Positions 8,832 to 18,553 are shown, counted from the stretch's first letter. The stretch is DNA of 64,000 nucleotides from Candidatus Fermentibacterota bacterium (GCA_002748705.1 PDSZ01000026.1:4287-68286); one strand, 5' to 3'. Notes: generated by a model from the letters alone, not told the origin. Numbers and translations are program-made.

Positions 8832-10659
8832 AGCTGTGTCTGACAATTCCAGGCAATGTCACTTTTCCCTTTACAACGGCGTGAAGGGTGGTGGCAAACA
8901 CACCATATGCCGATGAATACAAGGTTTCACCGATGCTCACATCGGCATTCTCAGGAAACCTTATCAGGCACAGAACCCTGCTGCCTCCTGACACTGCAAG
9001 GCATTTTTCTTTTCTTTCCACAGTAATTTCAGGGGCAAATGTGTAGTGAATAGAGTATTCGCGAGTTCCGTTACCTTCTGCGCTGTCTTCTATCAGAAGC
9101 TCCTGTTCGCTGCAGAGTATTTTTCTTTTAACCGTTCCCAGTGATTCATACCGGGAATATCCTGTATGGCTCATAAGAAAACTGATTGAACTGTTCTGTT
9201 CCTGAGCAGAAGCAATTTGAGTTTCAATTCTGCCAACAGGGCCGAATGCCCTGTTCGGAGCATAGTTCATAAAGTCTTTTCCATCAATCAGAAATACATT
9301 GTGTGATCCGGCGCTGCGAAGAACAGTTCTTCTCTTCAAATCCGGAGTGTAGCAGCCTGTTCCAGGATCTGTAAGAACCTGATGACCCCTTACCTGCAGA
9401 AGAAAGCTGCACTTATCGGAATGAGCATGCCCCCCTGCGATGATGTCCACAGGGGTGGAACAGCAGCAGAGTCCGTATTTCTCTCCCTGGTAAAAACCAA
9501 GACCTGAGTGGGGAAAGAGTGGCGCTGTACAGCTTAGTCTGTAAGAAGGCTCAGGTAAGTCAGGGATCTGTTCTGCCATCTCTTTCAAATATCGGTGATC
9601 AGAAGGCTGCCACGAAAAATAGTCCCTGTAAAAAAAGACCCGTCCATCATCTGAATCACCTATGGAGGGAATGATTCCCATTGTATCCATACAGATTTCT
9701 GTTATCTGAAGAGCATTGCTGAGCCTTGCCAGAATATCGCTGTTCTCAATGAGACTGAATGCAGAGGGATGAAGCGTTTCAGAGGGAACATTCTTAAGTA
9801 CAAGGAAGAGTATGAGTACCGCCTCAAGACAAAACCTGTGATAGTTCATTGATGATTCAAAGTGTCCGCCGTCAGGTCTGAACTGATGAAGTATTTCTTC
9901 CTCCAGTATGCAGCAGGCTCCCTTAAGATAACTGTCGGTTACTCTGCTTCTGACAGAGCAGCAGAGAAGGATCTGCAAAGCGGAAGAGACGAGAATATGG
10001 TTGTGTCTCAAGTTCCCCGGTCTTGCAAGTTCAAGGGCATTGATGGAATGAATGTGCTTCCAGATAACCTCTGAGAGCTTCTTCAGATCTGCCAGCCCTT
10101 CCCTGTATGCGTATGCAGAGTAAACAAGAAGATTCAATCCTCTGAGAGCAATCTCCATTGCAGAAACCCAGTTGATGCCCCGGTTCCAGGGATTTTCCGA
10201 AATCCAGTTATTCAGTATTTTTTCCGCCTGCACCAGACCATCCTTTGTGCCGGAGGAAACAGAATACCCCACAAGAGAAGGAATAAACTGCATACGGGAG
10301 AGTTCCCATGGAACCTTGCAGTCGTACCTTCTGTTGCTCTCCCACCTTACAAGAGAAGACCATTTAACAGGAAACCTGTATCCTGCCTTTCTGTCAGAAA
10401 ACCAGTCGGGAAAACCTCCTGAATAATCCTCTTCAGCGAAAAAAAGCCTGTACTGCCCTTCTGATATCTTTCTGAAAGCTTCTTCACTGTTTTCACCGGA
10501 CTTCAGCAGAAGGGTAAGCGGACTGCTATCTGAAGATATGGCTCTGAGAAACTCCCTGTCTGAATCGCCGGAGAATCTGCTGCAAAAGAGCACTGAAGCT
10601 GCTCTTTCAGCAGTTCGTTCTGCTACTCTCAATCGCGCAGCCAGATTCTTCAGCTTCAA
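8821..10659 (-). CDS. Heparinase II/III-like polysaccharide lyase family protein
   Basis: 612 aa. The first about 350 residues are helical and fit the (alpha/alpha) toroid N-domain (SAMEIALRGLNLLVYSAY, PGNLRHNHILVSSALQIL). The C-terminal beta-sandwich has GHAHSDKCSFLLQVRG, then DPGTGCYTPDLKRR and RSAGSHNVFLIDGKD, the signature of PF07940. Members cleave uronic-acid polysaccharides by beta-elimination, and many occur inside polysaccharide synthesis loci with unproven roles. There is no obvious signal peptide, so the site of action is unclear. Start TTG 10659 has GAGAG 5 nt upstream and follows the sulfotransferase stop by 8 bp. Confidence 0.88.
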   Translation of the reverse strand: MKLKNLAARLRVAERTAERAASVLFCSRFSGDSDREFLRAISSDSSPLTLLLKSGENSEEAFRKISEGQYRLFFAEEDYSGGFPDWFSDRKAGYRFPVKWSSLVRWESNRRYDCKVPWELSRMQFIPSLVGYSVSSGTKDGLVQAEKILNNWISENPWNRGINWVSAMEIALRGLNLLVYSAYAYREGLADLKKLSEVIWKHIHSINALELARPGNLRHNHILVSSALQILLCCSVRSRVTDSYLKGACCILEEEILHQFRPDGGHFESSMNYHRFCLEAVLILFLVLKNVPSETLHPSAFSLIENSDILARLSNALQITEICMDTMGIIPSIGDSDDGRVFFYRDYFSWQPSDHRYLKEMAEQIPDLPEPSYRLSCTAPLFPHSGLGFYQGEKYGLCCCSTPVDIIAGGHAHSDKCSFLLQVRGHQVLTDPGTGCYTPDLKRRTVLRSAGSHNVFLIDGKDFMNYAPNRAFGPVGRIETQIASAQEQNSSISFLMSHTGYSRYESLGTVKRKILCSEQELLIEDSAEGNGTREYSIHYTFAPEITVERKEKCLAVSGGSRVLCLIRFPENADVSIGETLYSSAYGVFATTLHAVVKGKVTLPGIVRHSFIF

Positions 10660-10667
10660 GAGATCTC

Positions 10668-11663
10668 TCAGTTTCTGTTCATTCTGACTGAATCAATGCT
10701 TATTCTGAGAGCTTGCCTGAAACCAATTTTTGCAGTGGAGGTTCTCAGCAATGATGCAGCATCCAGCATTTTGTAAAACTTCATTCTCAATGGCCCAAGC
10801 CTTTTTGATACAGTTTCAGGAGCCACTTCATAACCGAATTCCAAAAGGGCATCCTTTGCTATCTGCTCTATTTTCTCTATGTCGCCACTGCCAAAAAACT
10901 CACTGTACTTGCCTCTGTTGGAAGCGATAATACCCCGCTGCCCTTTTGCATCTCCAGCACTCTCCACAGGCCTCTTCAGCTGAAGCATCACCGGATTGAA
11001 ACAGACACCGAGAAAACCGCAAACCCTGCTCAGTTCACTTTTCGGATTTTCAAGAAGATCCTCATAGCGAATTTCAAGATAGGAATCGGGATACTCCATT
11101 CCATGTTCTCTGGCAGCGAGTACATCATTTCGCCAGCGCTGCGCGCTGCGAAGAGGATGTTTACCCCAGGCTTTTTTCATTGATACACAGTAATCCCTCA
11201 CATCTCTTACTATGTGGATTATTCGGCAGTCTGAATAGAAGCTCCGCAGCATTGGAATCTGTCTGATATGGGCAGGAGACCTGCTGCCCCATGTACTTTC
11301 CGACCCTTCATCAATACGGGCATCATGCCTGACAAGTGCCTTAAAAACCCCTTGAACTGAATAACTTGAACAACTGTTGTACCATTCATCCATTCCTATA
11401 AGAAACCCGTCTGATTCCATTCCACTGAAATAGGGAAGTCGAACGGTCCAGTCATAGAATTTTTTAAAGTCTTTACGGCTTGAAACATCACCGGTCTGTT
11501 TGAACCGGCGAATCCAGAGGGCAAGAAAAGTTGTTTCTCTGTGGGGAATTCCCAATGAGGGATGCTGGTCCAGAAGACCGGCAATCAATTTAGTGCCGCT
11601 CCTGGGCATACCTGTAACAAAGAAGGGGCCGGAGAATGCTGTTGTTTGTTCTGTATTATTCAA
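10668..11663 (-). CDS. Sulfotransferase family protein
   Basis: 331 aa. The PAPS 5'-phosphosulfate loop is MPRSGTK (P20-K25), followed by LIAGLLDQHPSLGIPHRET. The 3'-phosphate motif is CRIIHIVRDVRDYCVSM (R153, S161), then a downstream YLEIRYEDLLENP block typical of the family. It overlaps the glycosyltransferase upstream by 8 nt and is 8 bp from the heparinase-like gene, so the three look like one operon. Likely role: sulfating the polysaccharide of this locus; the substrate is inferred from context only. Confidence 0.9.
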   Translation of the reverse strand: MNNTEQTTAFSGPFFVTGMPRSGTKLIAGLLDQHPSLGIPHRETTFLALWIRRFKQTGDVSSRKDFKKFYDWTVRLPYFSGMESDGFLIGMDEWYNSCSSYSVQGVFKALVRHDARIDEGSESTWGSRSPAHIRQIPMLRSFYSDCRIIHIVRDVRDYCVSMKKAWGKHPLRSAQRWRNDVLAAREHGMEYPDSYLEIRYEDLLENPKSELSRVCGFLGVCFNPVMLQLKRPVESAGDAKGQRGIIASNRGKYSEFFGSGDIEKIEQIAKDALLEFGYEVAPETVSKRLGPLRMKFYKMLDAASLLRTSTAKIGFRQALRISIDSVRMNRN

Positions 11664-12888
11664 GTTTGCCCTCCACTGCTTCTTTCAGAAAGTCGAGATA
11701 ATCTGAGGCAATCCTGCTCCATGTGTATCTCTCTTTTCCTGAACCTGTGCAGACATATTCCGGTGAAGCCAGCTTCCTGAAAGCAGATTCTATCTGTTTA
11801 CTGCTGTCAATGGACGCAAAAGCTCCACAGTCAATTTTTTTCATCATTCCAGCCATTGCGGATTTCTCAGGTGCGATTGCCAGTACAGGTTTTCCTGAAC
11901 TTAGATAATCGTAAAACTTAAAGGGAACTGCATAGGCGACATCTCTTCCTGAGATCAGCAGAAGAATGTCTGCTTTGCCTGTAAGTTCAAGGGCTTTTCT
12001 GTAACTGAGAAAGCCTTTTTCATCAAGAACCGCTTCAGGCGCATCTCGCATGAACTGTTCTCTGTCATCAGCTTTCAGGTTTCCAAGCACTGTCATGGTT
12101 ACCTTTGTGCCGGTATCCCTGATGAAATCGTTCAGCACAGATGCTATCAGCCCTATTCTTCTCTCTCCGTAAAACTTACCTGAATAAAGCACATTAAGGT
12201 GACTGGAATCCTTTCTGGCCTGTTCAGGTATGCCTGGAAAAGCAGTACAGCCGCTGGAAATTACTTTCATGGGAGCAGAGCAGCTGTTAAAACTCTTTCG
12301 AAAATCGTTCAGCATCTCATCTGTAACAAAAACTATCGCTGAAGCCCTGTTGGATATAAGCTTTTCAAGCTGTCGTTCTAAGAAACGGCGAAATGCTGAA
12401 TTATTTTTTCTTCGCTCCAGATTAGACCAGGGATCCCGATACTCCAGCACCAGTGGTACTTTGCTGAAAAATGAAGCAAGCCATGCTGCAATGAATGGTG
12501 AAAAAGGAGGCCCTGAGACCAGGATTGCTGAATAATCCCTCTTCCTGAGTAACCCCATTGCCTTTAAGAACGCCGACAAAATAAACCCTTCAAACCTGTC
12601 AACAAGGGTAAAGAAGGATTTCCATATCTTCAGCAGCAAATGATAGATGCTTTTGGATGAAGGAGATCGGGGGCAGAAGGGAAAAACCGAAGTTCTGTAC
12701 ACATGGCCGTAAACAGTCAGATTTTCATCTACTGTATCAAAATACCTTGCAGCTGGAGAAACAACATCAACTTCACAACGGTTATTTACCATCTCCCTGA
12801 CCAGATTGGAAGGCCTCTTGCCTCCCACAACAGCAGATGGCGGATAGTGATAGCAGATCAGCAGTATTCTCAGATTGCTATTCATCAC
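11656..12888 (-). CDS. Glycosyltransferase, GT4-like
   Basis: 410 aa. The opening LRILLICYHYPPSAVVGGKRPSNLVREM resembles WcaI/WbuB-type GT4 enzymes, whose acceptor domain begins with a glycine-rich loop. The C-domain has VLYSGKFYGERR, then DILLLISGRDVAYAVPFKFYDYLSSGKPVLAIAPEKSAM, the donor-binding E/Y-rich region in which the usual EX7E first glutamate is not clear. It overlaps the neighbouring glycosyltransferase by 4 nt (ATGA) and the sulfotransferase by 8 nt. Confidence 0.85.
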   Translation of the reverse strand: MMNSNLRILLICYHYPPSAVVGGKRPSNLVREMVNNRCEVDVVSPAARYFDTVDENLTVYGHVYRTSVFPFCPRSPSSKSIYHLLLKIWKSFFTLVDRFEGFILSAFLKAMGLLRKRDYSAILVSGPPFSPFIAAWLASFFSKVPLVLEYRDPWSNLERRKNNSAFRRFLERQLEKLISNRASAIVFVTDEMLNDFRKSFNSCSAPMKVISSGCTAFPGIPEQARKDSSHLNVLYSGKFYGERRIGLIASVLNDFIRDTGTKVTMTVLGNLKADDREQFMRDAPEAVLDEKGFLSYRKALELTGKADILLLISGRDVAYAVPFKFYDYLSSGKPVLAIAPEKSAMAGMMKKIDCGAFASIDSSKQIESAFRKLASPEYVCTGSGKERYTWSRIASDYLDFLKEAVEGKLE

Positions 12889-13994
12889 TCACCCCTCAAA
12901 GCTGAATACAGTTCTTTCAGCTTAAAAGCGTGGTTTTCAGGGGAAGAAACTGCAGCGGCATTTTCTGAAGCCTTAATACTCATAACATTCAGGTCGGAAG
13001 ACACCGCCCTGTCAAAAACAGCTGCATCTTCAGAGCTGTCATCAGGTTCAAGGAGAAATCCGTTGACTCCGTCCTCCAGCAGCTCCGGAATACCACCTGC
13101 AGCGACGCATACTGGAACAACGCCGCAGAGCATAGCTTCAACAAGAGCCATTGGAAAAGCTTCTCTGCGGGAAGTCAGAACAAAGATATCAGAAGCTGCG
13201 AAGAAATCGTTTACCGAATTCTGATTCCCTGCGAATTTTACCCGGTCTTCAATACCAAGTTCGCTGCAAAGAGCCTCAGAACGAGTCCTTTCGCTGCCGT
13301 CTCCAACAACAAGAAGAATACAATTCTGACTTCTGCTGCCTGCAAACGAAGCAAACGACCTGAAAAGCCTGGGCAGGTTTTTTACTGCTCTCAAAGCGCC
13401 TGTAAAGTTGAATACAATGGTATTTCCGGAGATACCAAGCGTCTTCCTTATTCGGGCTCTTGCTTCAGACTTGTTCAACATTGGAGGAGGAACAGGATTG
13501 TAAATTACTGATGAGTTTTTCTCAGTGGTGATACCAGATGCCAGAAAGAGTTCCTGAAGATTTCTGCTGACAAAAATCCTGTGATTTAATCTCCTTTCAG
13601 TCCACCTCTCAAGAAGTTTTTGAAAGATTCCTCCAGGGGGATGTCTTCCATGCTCAGTGGCAACCAGTATGGTGTTCCTGCTCCATGCAAGTGCCGCTAT
13701 ATATCCGGAAATCGGAAGATGAGTGTGTACAGCATCAGGGTTCACCTCATTTATGATTTCCTTCAGTTTCTTTGAAGCAGAAAACACTTTTCTTGTTCTG
13801 TAGCAGAGAGAATCGTGAATTACGACTTTTGAGGAAAGCCTGGAAGCAAGAAACATTCTTTCCGGTTTAAGTGGCACGATATGAGGAGTTACCCCCACAG
13901 CAGCCAATGCGTTACATGAGTTTACAAGTACGGTCTGGGCACCGCCGATATCCAGAGTGTTGATTACAAACAGTATCCTGCCCTGGCTCATCAT
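12885..13994 (-). CDS. Glycosyltransferase family 4 protein
   Basis: 369 aa. N-domain ILFVINTLDIGGAQTVLVNSCNALAAVG with the GGAQ acceptor loop, DAVHTHLPISGYIAAL, and C-domain GDGSERTRSEALCSELGIEDRVKFAGNQNSV followed by SDIFVLTSRREAFPMALVEAMLCGVVPVC: an EX7E motif (E in REAFPMALVEA) and retaining GT-B fold. AAGGG lies upstream of the ATG. Part of the minus-strand glycosyltransferase, sulfotransferase and lyase operon. Confidence 0.9.
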   Translation of the reverse strand: MMSQGRILFVINTLDIGGAQTVLVNSCNALAAVGVTPHIVPLKPERMFLASRLSSKVVIHDSLCYRTRKVFSASKKLKEIINEVNPDAVHTHLPISGYIAALAWSRNTILVATEHGRHPPGGIFQKLLERWTERRLNHRIFVSRNLQELFLASGITTEKNSSVIYNPVPPPMLNKSEARARIRKTLGISGNTIVFNFTGALRAVKNLPRLFRSFASFAGSRSQNCILLVVGDGSERTRSEALCSELGIEDRVKFAGNQNSVNDFFAASDIFVLTSRREAFPMALVEAMLCGVVPVCVAAGGIPELLEDGVNGFLLEPDDSSEDAAVFDRAVSSDLNVMSIKASENAAAVSSPENHAFKLKELYSALRGE

Positions 13995-14038
13995 AAACCC
14001 TTCAAAAACAGAGAACTAATCAAAATCCTGCTGCTGAA

Positions 14039-15133
14039 TCAGATTCTGCCCATAGACCTTAACAGATCCGTGTATATCTTCTCAGCGTTACCGGCCATTT
14101 TGCCTAACCCAAACTTGTTCAGAACAGTCTCTCGTCCGGTCATTCCCATCTCTGATGCCATTACAGGGTTATTCCTGAGCTGTTCCAGCCTTTCAGCAAG
14201 CTGCTCTGAGGAAAACGGAGGAACAAAGAATCCTGTTTCTTCCTCAACTACTATCTCTCTGTTGGCTCCATTGTCTGAGCAGACCACAGGCAGCCCGCAA
14301 ACCATGTACTCCATGATACTGTTGGAAATGCCTTCTCCGAACACAGACATCATAACTGCAGCGTGAGCTTCAACAAGATATGGTATCACTTCCCCTGTCT
14401 TCCCTGGAAAAACCACCGTTCCTGTTGAAATCAGATCACCTGCTCTTGCCATGAGCTCATCCATCTGAGGCCCTGAACCCAGACACACACACCTGAACTG
14501 CCCTGGTCCGTGTTTTTTTTCAAGGAGCCGTGCAGCTTCAATGTAGCTGGGATAATCCTTCCTCTCGGCCATCCATGCTGCCATTACAACTGTGAAAGGC
14601 CCTGGCCGCTCAGCAACAGGAACAACTGTGACTCCATTCATACGGGACTCTTCAAAACCGTTATAAAGCACTTTGGCCTTATTCGGATCAATATTCCAGG
14701 CCTTGATCCCAGCATAGTTGTTGGCAAGGGCGAGATTGCCAAGACGGGCTGAAAGAAGAACCGGAATCCGTCGTCTCTTCATCCCCTCAAGTCCGCCAAG
14801 GCGAATGCTTCCTGAGATATGAGGTATTCCAGTAAGGCGGCAGGCAGCAAATGAAGAAAAGGATGACATCCAATCCCAGGAGTGAACAACATCAGGCTTA
14901 ACTTTTCGAATGTAGGATATGTACTTGAAGAGAGGTGAAATATCTTTTGTGAATTTTCTTTCGTGAATAACAAGATCTATTCCTGCAGCAGTAATCTCCC
15001 TTGCTGTGGCCCCGCCTGCCATGCTCCATATATGTGGTTCCCACTGATCTGACAGGGATCTGGAAAGCAGTGAAACCTGCCTCTGTATACCTCCTCTGCC
15101 AAGATCGCTGAGAGCAAATACCACCTTTCTCAT
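14039..15133 (-). CDS. Glycosyltransferase family 4 protein
   Basis: 364 aa. N-domain KVVFALSDLGRGGIQRQVSLLSRSL, then KPDVVHSWDWMSSF. C-domain CLGSGPQMDELMARAG and AAVMMSVFGEGISNSIMEYMVCGLPVVCSDNGANREIV with the EX7E pattern (E in FGEGISNSIME). A hairpin at 15146-15163 (CCAGGG/CCCTGG) includes the first two bases of the GGAGAAG ribosome site upstream of this ATG, so translation could be modulated by structure. The gene is 44 bp upstream of the next glycosyltransferase on the same strand. Confidence 0.9.
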   Translation of the reverse strand: MRKVVFALSDLGRGGIQRQVSLLSRSLSDQWEPHIWSMAGGATAREITAAGIDLVIHERKFTKDISPLFKYISYIRKVKPDVVHSWDWMSSFSSFAACRLTGIPHISGSIRLGGLEGMKRRRIPVLLSARLGNLALANNYAGIKAWNIDPNKAKVLYNGFEESRMNGVTVVPVAERPGPFTVVMAAWMAERKDYPSYIEAARLLEKKHGPGQFRCVCLGSGPQMDELMARAGDLISTGTVVFPGKTGEVIPYLVEAHAAVMMSVFGEGISNSIMEYMVCGLPVVCSDNGANREIVVEEETGFFVPPFSSEQLAERLEQLRNNPVMASEMGMTGRETVLNKFGLGKMAGNAEKIYTDLLRSMGRI

Positions 15134-15601
15134 CAGTATTCTTCTCCAGGGTTCAAGCCCTGGAATAAGCCAGGGTGATTGCCTGCAAAGCAGTGTTTTC
15201 TTCTCAGAGTCAAATAGTTCAGTTCATGAAGGGATATAATGGAAACGCTCCTTAACAAAAGGCTGTGCCGCTACTGCCGAAGGCTTCCAGTACAGGCACA
15301 GGATGCTCCTGTATCCTGGAAGCGTACAACAGGCTCTGTCCCGCAGGCTGAGCTTTAAGAAAATATACCTGCTGCTTAACAACATGGAAACCTGGACAGC
15401 GGATCAATTCACAGACAGGTGCAGACCCAGGCATAGAATGTCACTGAAAACACCATTCAGCTCAGACAGTTCTCTGAAACCGATACTGCAGTTCTTAGCG
15501 AAAACGATTCACGAAGGGTTAACGGAAATACTGCCTTAGTTCATGAAGGCAGCAGTCAGAGCGGTGAATACATTCCAATGACCTCTTACAGGTTCTGTAT
15601 C
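15134..15601. other. 468-bp intergenic region with a long hairpin
   Basis: No supported gene; the short open frames here have no ribosome sites or recognisable homology. A stem of 14 bp with a 2-nt bulge occupies 15283-15296 (GCTTCCAGTACAGG) and 15308-15323 (CCTGTA, TC bulge, CTGGAAGC). It lacks a T-tract on either strand, so it is not a standard terminator. The region lies between two minus-strand genes and could be an untranslated leader of the 15133 glycosyltransferase. Confidence 0.5.
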
Positions 15602-16843
15602 TCAGAGATCGGCAACTGACCTGACATACTTGCTGATAGCTCTGAACATCCATGCCTGACTCCACCTGAGATAAATGGTTTTATTCAGTCTGCCGGATTT
15701 CTTTCTCAGATGAAAACTTGAGGTTCGACGGTTCCAGAGTCTCTGAACAGCCGATTCAAGTACCTGTTCTGCAAGACTGTGAAGCTCCGGTGAGAACCGT
15801 TTGAGCGCAATAAAAGTAATTGCCGCCTGGGCATAGGTATGGGGATCCTCAGGGTAAAAGGAATCGCTTCTCTGCATAGGCAGCCCTTCAGATGTAAACA
15901 GGAACTTTCTGTAAAACTCAAGACCTCTGGAAATTGATTCGTCCCATTCAGATGTATCAAAGAGTCCGGATACCTCTTCAAGCACCTGAAGAATAAATCC
16001 TGTGTGCAGATTGTCTATCCAGCCCCAGTGATCAGCTTCGCCGTACACCCAGGCTCCGTCGCTTCTCTGGCAGGTAACAACGAACTCCACAGCACTACGG
16101 GCAAGATCAAACCTTTCCGAAGATTTCTCTCCGCCCTGTGATGCAGCCTGGGCAAGGACTCTTGCTGCAAGAAGAGATGCATTGTACACCACAGTTCTGT
16201 CAAATGGCGAATAGCTGAAGCAGACACCTCTGAAATCAGAATGTCTGTGCAGAGAACTCTCTATGAACCGTGCAGCGGCAGCAACGGCCCTCTCACATAC
16301 ACTGTTATCCAAACCGTTAAGCGCATCTACAGCAAAAGAGGTGGCAACCGCTGTAGGAATCCATGAGGAAACCATAAACGCTCTGCTCTGCCAGGGAAAG
16401 TTGTATCCCCATCCTGCTTCGCTGCTGAACTCTGCATTCTCTATCAGGTCAGCATTGGTTCTGCAGTCAGAGAGGGCTATTTCATCCCTGGACAAGCCGT
16501 TGAAAACAGGTGAACCGTCAGGTCTGGAAGCAGTAAGCAGAAGCATCTGCCTCAGTTCATTTATAAGTTCCGTCTGCTGTGGAAGCATATCACGAACGCC
16601 GGAGAGAAACAGAGAAAGGGCTTTGGGATTCACCCCCTGCCTTACTCCAAGAAGCGGCCTCAGGTTCAATGGTGACCGCTTTACAACCTGCTGCTGTACA
16701 AGTCTCCAGAAACGGGATTTGCCAAGAAGCCAGCTTGAACGGTTTGTGTTAAGACCGTCGTAAGGGTCTGCTCCGTAAAACTCCCTTTCAACAGCATCAT
16801 TCAGAATAGTTCTGCCTGTTTCAGCCAGCTTGCCGGCATTCAT
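15602..16843 (-). CDS. Alpha/alpha-toroid (terpenoid cyclase/six-hairpin-like) protein of a polysaccharide locus
   Basis: 413 aa. A repeating helical pattern with Trp/Tyr/Gly-rich turns (AGWGYNFPWQSR, TCQRSDGAWVYGEADHWGWIDNLHTGFIL, YPEDPHTYAQAAITFIAL, YLRWSQAWMFRAI) resembles the prenyltransferase/squalene-cyclase or six-hairpin glycosidase toroid folds. Such proteins recur in polysaccharide clusters beside heparinase-like genes; an epimerase, hydrolase or lyase role is possible but unproven. No signal peptide is seen. AAAGGATGG precedes the ATG. The specific reaction is not assignable. Confidence 0.6.
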   Translation of the reverse strand: MNAGKLAETGRTILNDAVEREFYGADPYDGLNTNRSSWLLGKSRFWRLVQQQVVKRSPLNLRPLLGVRQGVNPKALSLFLSGVRDMLPQQTELINELRQMLLLTASRPDGSPVFNGLSRDEIALSDCRTNADLIENAEFSSEAGWGYNFPWQSRAFMVSSWIPTAVATSFAVDALNGLDNSVCERAVAAAARFIESSLHRHSDFRGVCFSYSPFDRTVVYNASLLAARVLAQAASQGGEKSSERFDLARSAVEFVVTCQRSDGAWVYGEADHWGWIDNLHTGFILQVLEEVSGLFDTSEWDESISRGLEFYRKFLFTSEGLPMQRSDSFYPEDPHTYAQAAITFIALKRFSPELHSLAEQVLESAVQRLWNRRTSSFHLRKKSGRLNKTIYLRWSQAWMFRAISKYVRSVADL

Positions 16844-17340
16844 CGCATTCCATCCTTTTTCAGTTTAGATACACTGAGCATACCCCATCTGAAAAGGGGT
16901 GTATTCAGGTATCATAACCCTTCAAGTGGGTAAATCCAGGTCGTTACCGGGGGAATTAACAGGCTCAACGCTTCAGTTCATCAACAACGGCGCATTTTCC
17001 ATGATCACGATACACATTGAGTTTCCTGTCATTCCCGTGTCTTTCTGCAGAACTTCAACCATGCATTGAATGAATTCCGTCACAGGAACATTCATCTCAA
17101 TTCTGAACAGAACAGGGCTGTTTCAGGTAAAGAGTGTAGTGCCGCAGTTTGCAAAGCCTGTATTTCAAACGATTATTGCAGCTGGCAACTGATTGCAGAG
17201 TTATGAGTTACAGTGCATCTGCCCACAGAGCAGGCCTGTTTGCTGACTTATGCCGTACGGCAATGAGTTTTCGAATATCGTTCAGCTATTATACTTTCAC
17301 TTTCCCCAAGTCTGCAGCAGAAAGCAGGTATGAGAGACAT
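16844..17340. other. 497-bp intergenic region, possible tiny minus-strand ORF
   Basis: This sits between divergent genes. The plus-strand frame that extends the next glycosyltransferase upstream lacks family-like sequence and is not counted as coding. On the minus strand an open frame at 16973-17095 would encode 40 aa (MNVPVTEFIQCMVEVLQKDT...), without a good ribosome site or known homologue. It could be a small gene, a remnant or chance. Promoters for both flanking genes should lie here, but none stands out. Confidence 0.35.
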
Positions 17341-18399
17341 ATGAAAAAAAAGCTCCGTTCAGTGGCTCTTGCAGGTCCTCACCCAAAGGCCGGCATTGGA
17401 GGAGTCCGAACTGTACATGAGAATGTAAGGGATATTCTCAAGGAGGTTCCAGGGCTCAGAATTCTTGACCTGGATAAGGGTCACAGCGCTGAACAGCGGT
17501 TTCTTCCAAAGCTCTGCGAGAGAATTATAGCTGCCATTGCCTGCCGAAAGCAGGCAGGTGAAGCAGATATTCTTCATGTTCAGTTCAACCAGGCCTCAGT
17601 TCTTACAGATACCCTCTGGACAGCAGTTGCAGGTCTGGGAAAAACCAGAATAGTTGCCCATATGCACTGCCACAAAGACGCGCTGCAAACTGCTTCCTCA
17701 GCACAGAAGCTGGGCTGGAAACTCCTTTCAAAACTGGTAGATGCCCTTTTCGTTCTCTCAGATGACATTGCTGAACAATTCAGAGGTTTCCCCTGCGCTG
17801 TATACACAGTCCCGAATTTCGTTGACACCTCTCTCTACCTGCCCACAGAAAAAAAGGAAAAGACTGTACTGTTCTGTGCCAGAATGTGCTCTGACAAAGG
17901 CATATGGGAACTGCTTGATACAGGTGATTTTCTGGAGGAAAAAGGCTGGAATATCAGGTACGCAGGCTCCTTTTCAGAGGAAGAGGAAGAAAAACGGTTT
18001 TCCAGCTCTGTGGCAGCACTGAATAATGTAACATGGACAGGCCCCCTTGAAGGGGAAGCCCTTAGAAAGGAATACCTGCGCAGCGCAGTTTTCATCCTTC
18101 CCACAAGAAAAGACCTCTTTCCCCTTTCCCTCCTTGAAGCAGGCGCTGCAAGGTGCGCAGTTGTCACAACAGATAAAGGAATAATTACCTCTATTGTGAG
18201 AAACGGCATAGACGGAGTAATTGCCGAAGACTGCACCTCTGATGACCTGAAAAAAGCTCTGGACAAAGTAACAGGCTCTGATAAACTGAGAGAAGAAATG
18301 TCAGAAGAGTTCCATAACCGTGTTGTCAGGTATTTCTCTGCAGAGGCAGTTCAAAAGCTTCTTCTGAATCTCTATGGTAAAATTCTAAGTACTGAATAA
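17341..18399 (+). CDS. Glycosyltransferase family 4 protein
   Basis: 352 aa from ATG 17341, where the family-like sequence begins (KKKLRSVALAGPHPKAGIGGVRTVHENVRDIL) and GAGAG lies 5-6 nt upstream; a longer frame back to 17149 has no such support. C-domain: TVLFCARMCSDKGIWELLD, then AVFILPTRKDLFPLSLLEAGAARCAVVTTDKGIITSIVRNGIDGVI with the EX7E-like region reduced to D...E. It is a retaining GT-B enzyme placed at the right end of the polysaccharide locus, convergent with the DUF354 gene. Confidence 0.85.
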   Translation: MKKKLRSVALAGPHPKAGIGGVRTVHENVRDILKEVPGLRILDLDKGHSAEQRFLPKLCERIIAAIACRKQAGEADILHVQFNQASVLTDTLWTAVAGLGKTRIVAHMHCHKDALQTASSAQKLGWKLLSKLVDALFVLSDDIAEQFRGFPCAVYTVPNFVDTSLYLPTEKKEKTVLFCARMCSDKGIWELLDTGDFLEEKGWNIRYAGSFSEEEEEKRFSSSVAALNNVTWTGPLEGEALRKEYLRSAVFILPTRKDLFPLSLLEAGAARCAVVTTDKGIITSIVRNGIDGVIAEDCTSDDLKKALDKVTGSDKLREEMSEEFHNRVVRYFSAEAVQKLLLNLYGKILSTE

Positions 18400-18553
18400 A
18401 GCTGTAAAGTAGAATTAAAGCAGGCTCGCAGCATTACCTGTCTGCAACCGGTGCAGAACACACAAAAGCCTGCATATCCTTTCAGCAGAATCCTGCATGG
18501 TTCAGAAGATGCTGACAGAGCAGCCTGCTGCGAACAGCGGCAGTCATTATGTC

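Noticed and set aside
17149..17340. Upstream extension of the glycosyltransferase frame
   Set aside because: The extra 64 residues do not look like glycosyltransferase sequence, while ATG 17341 has a ribosome site and begins the family's first strand.
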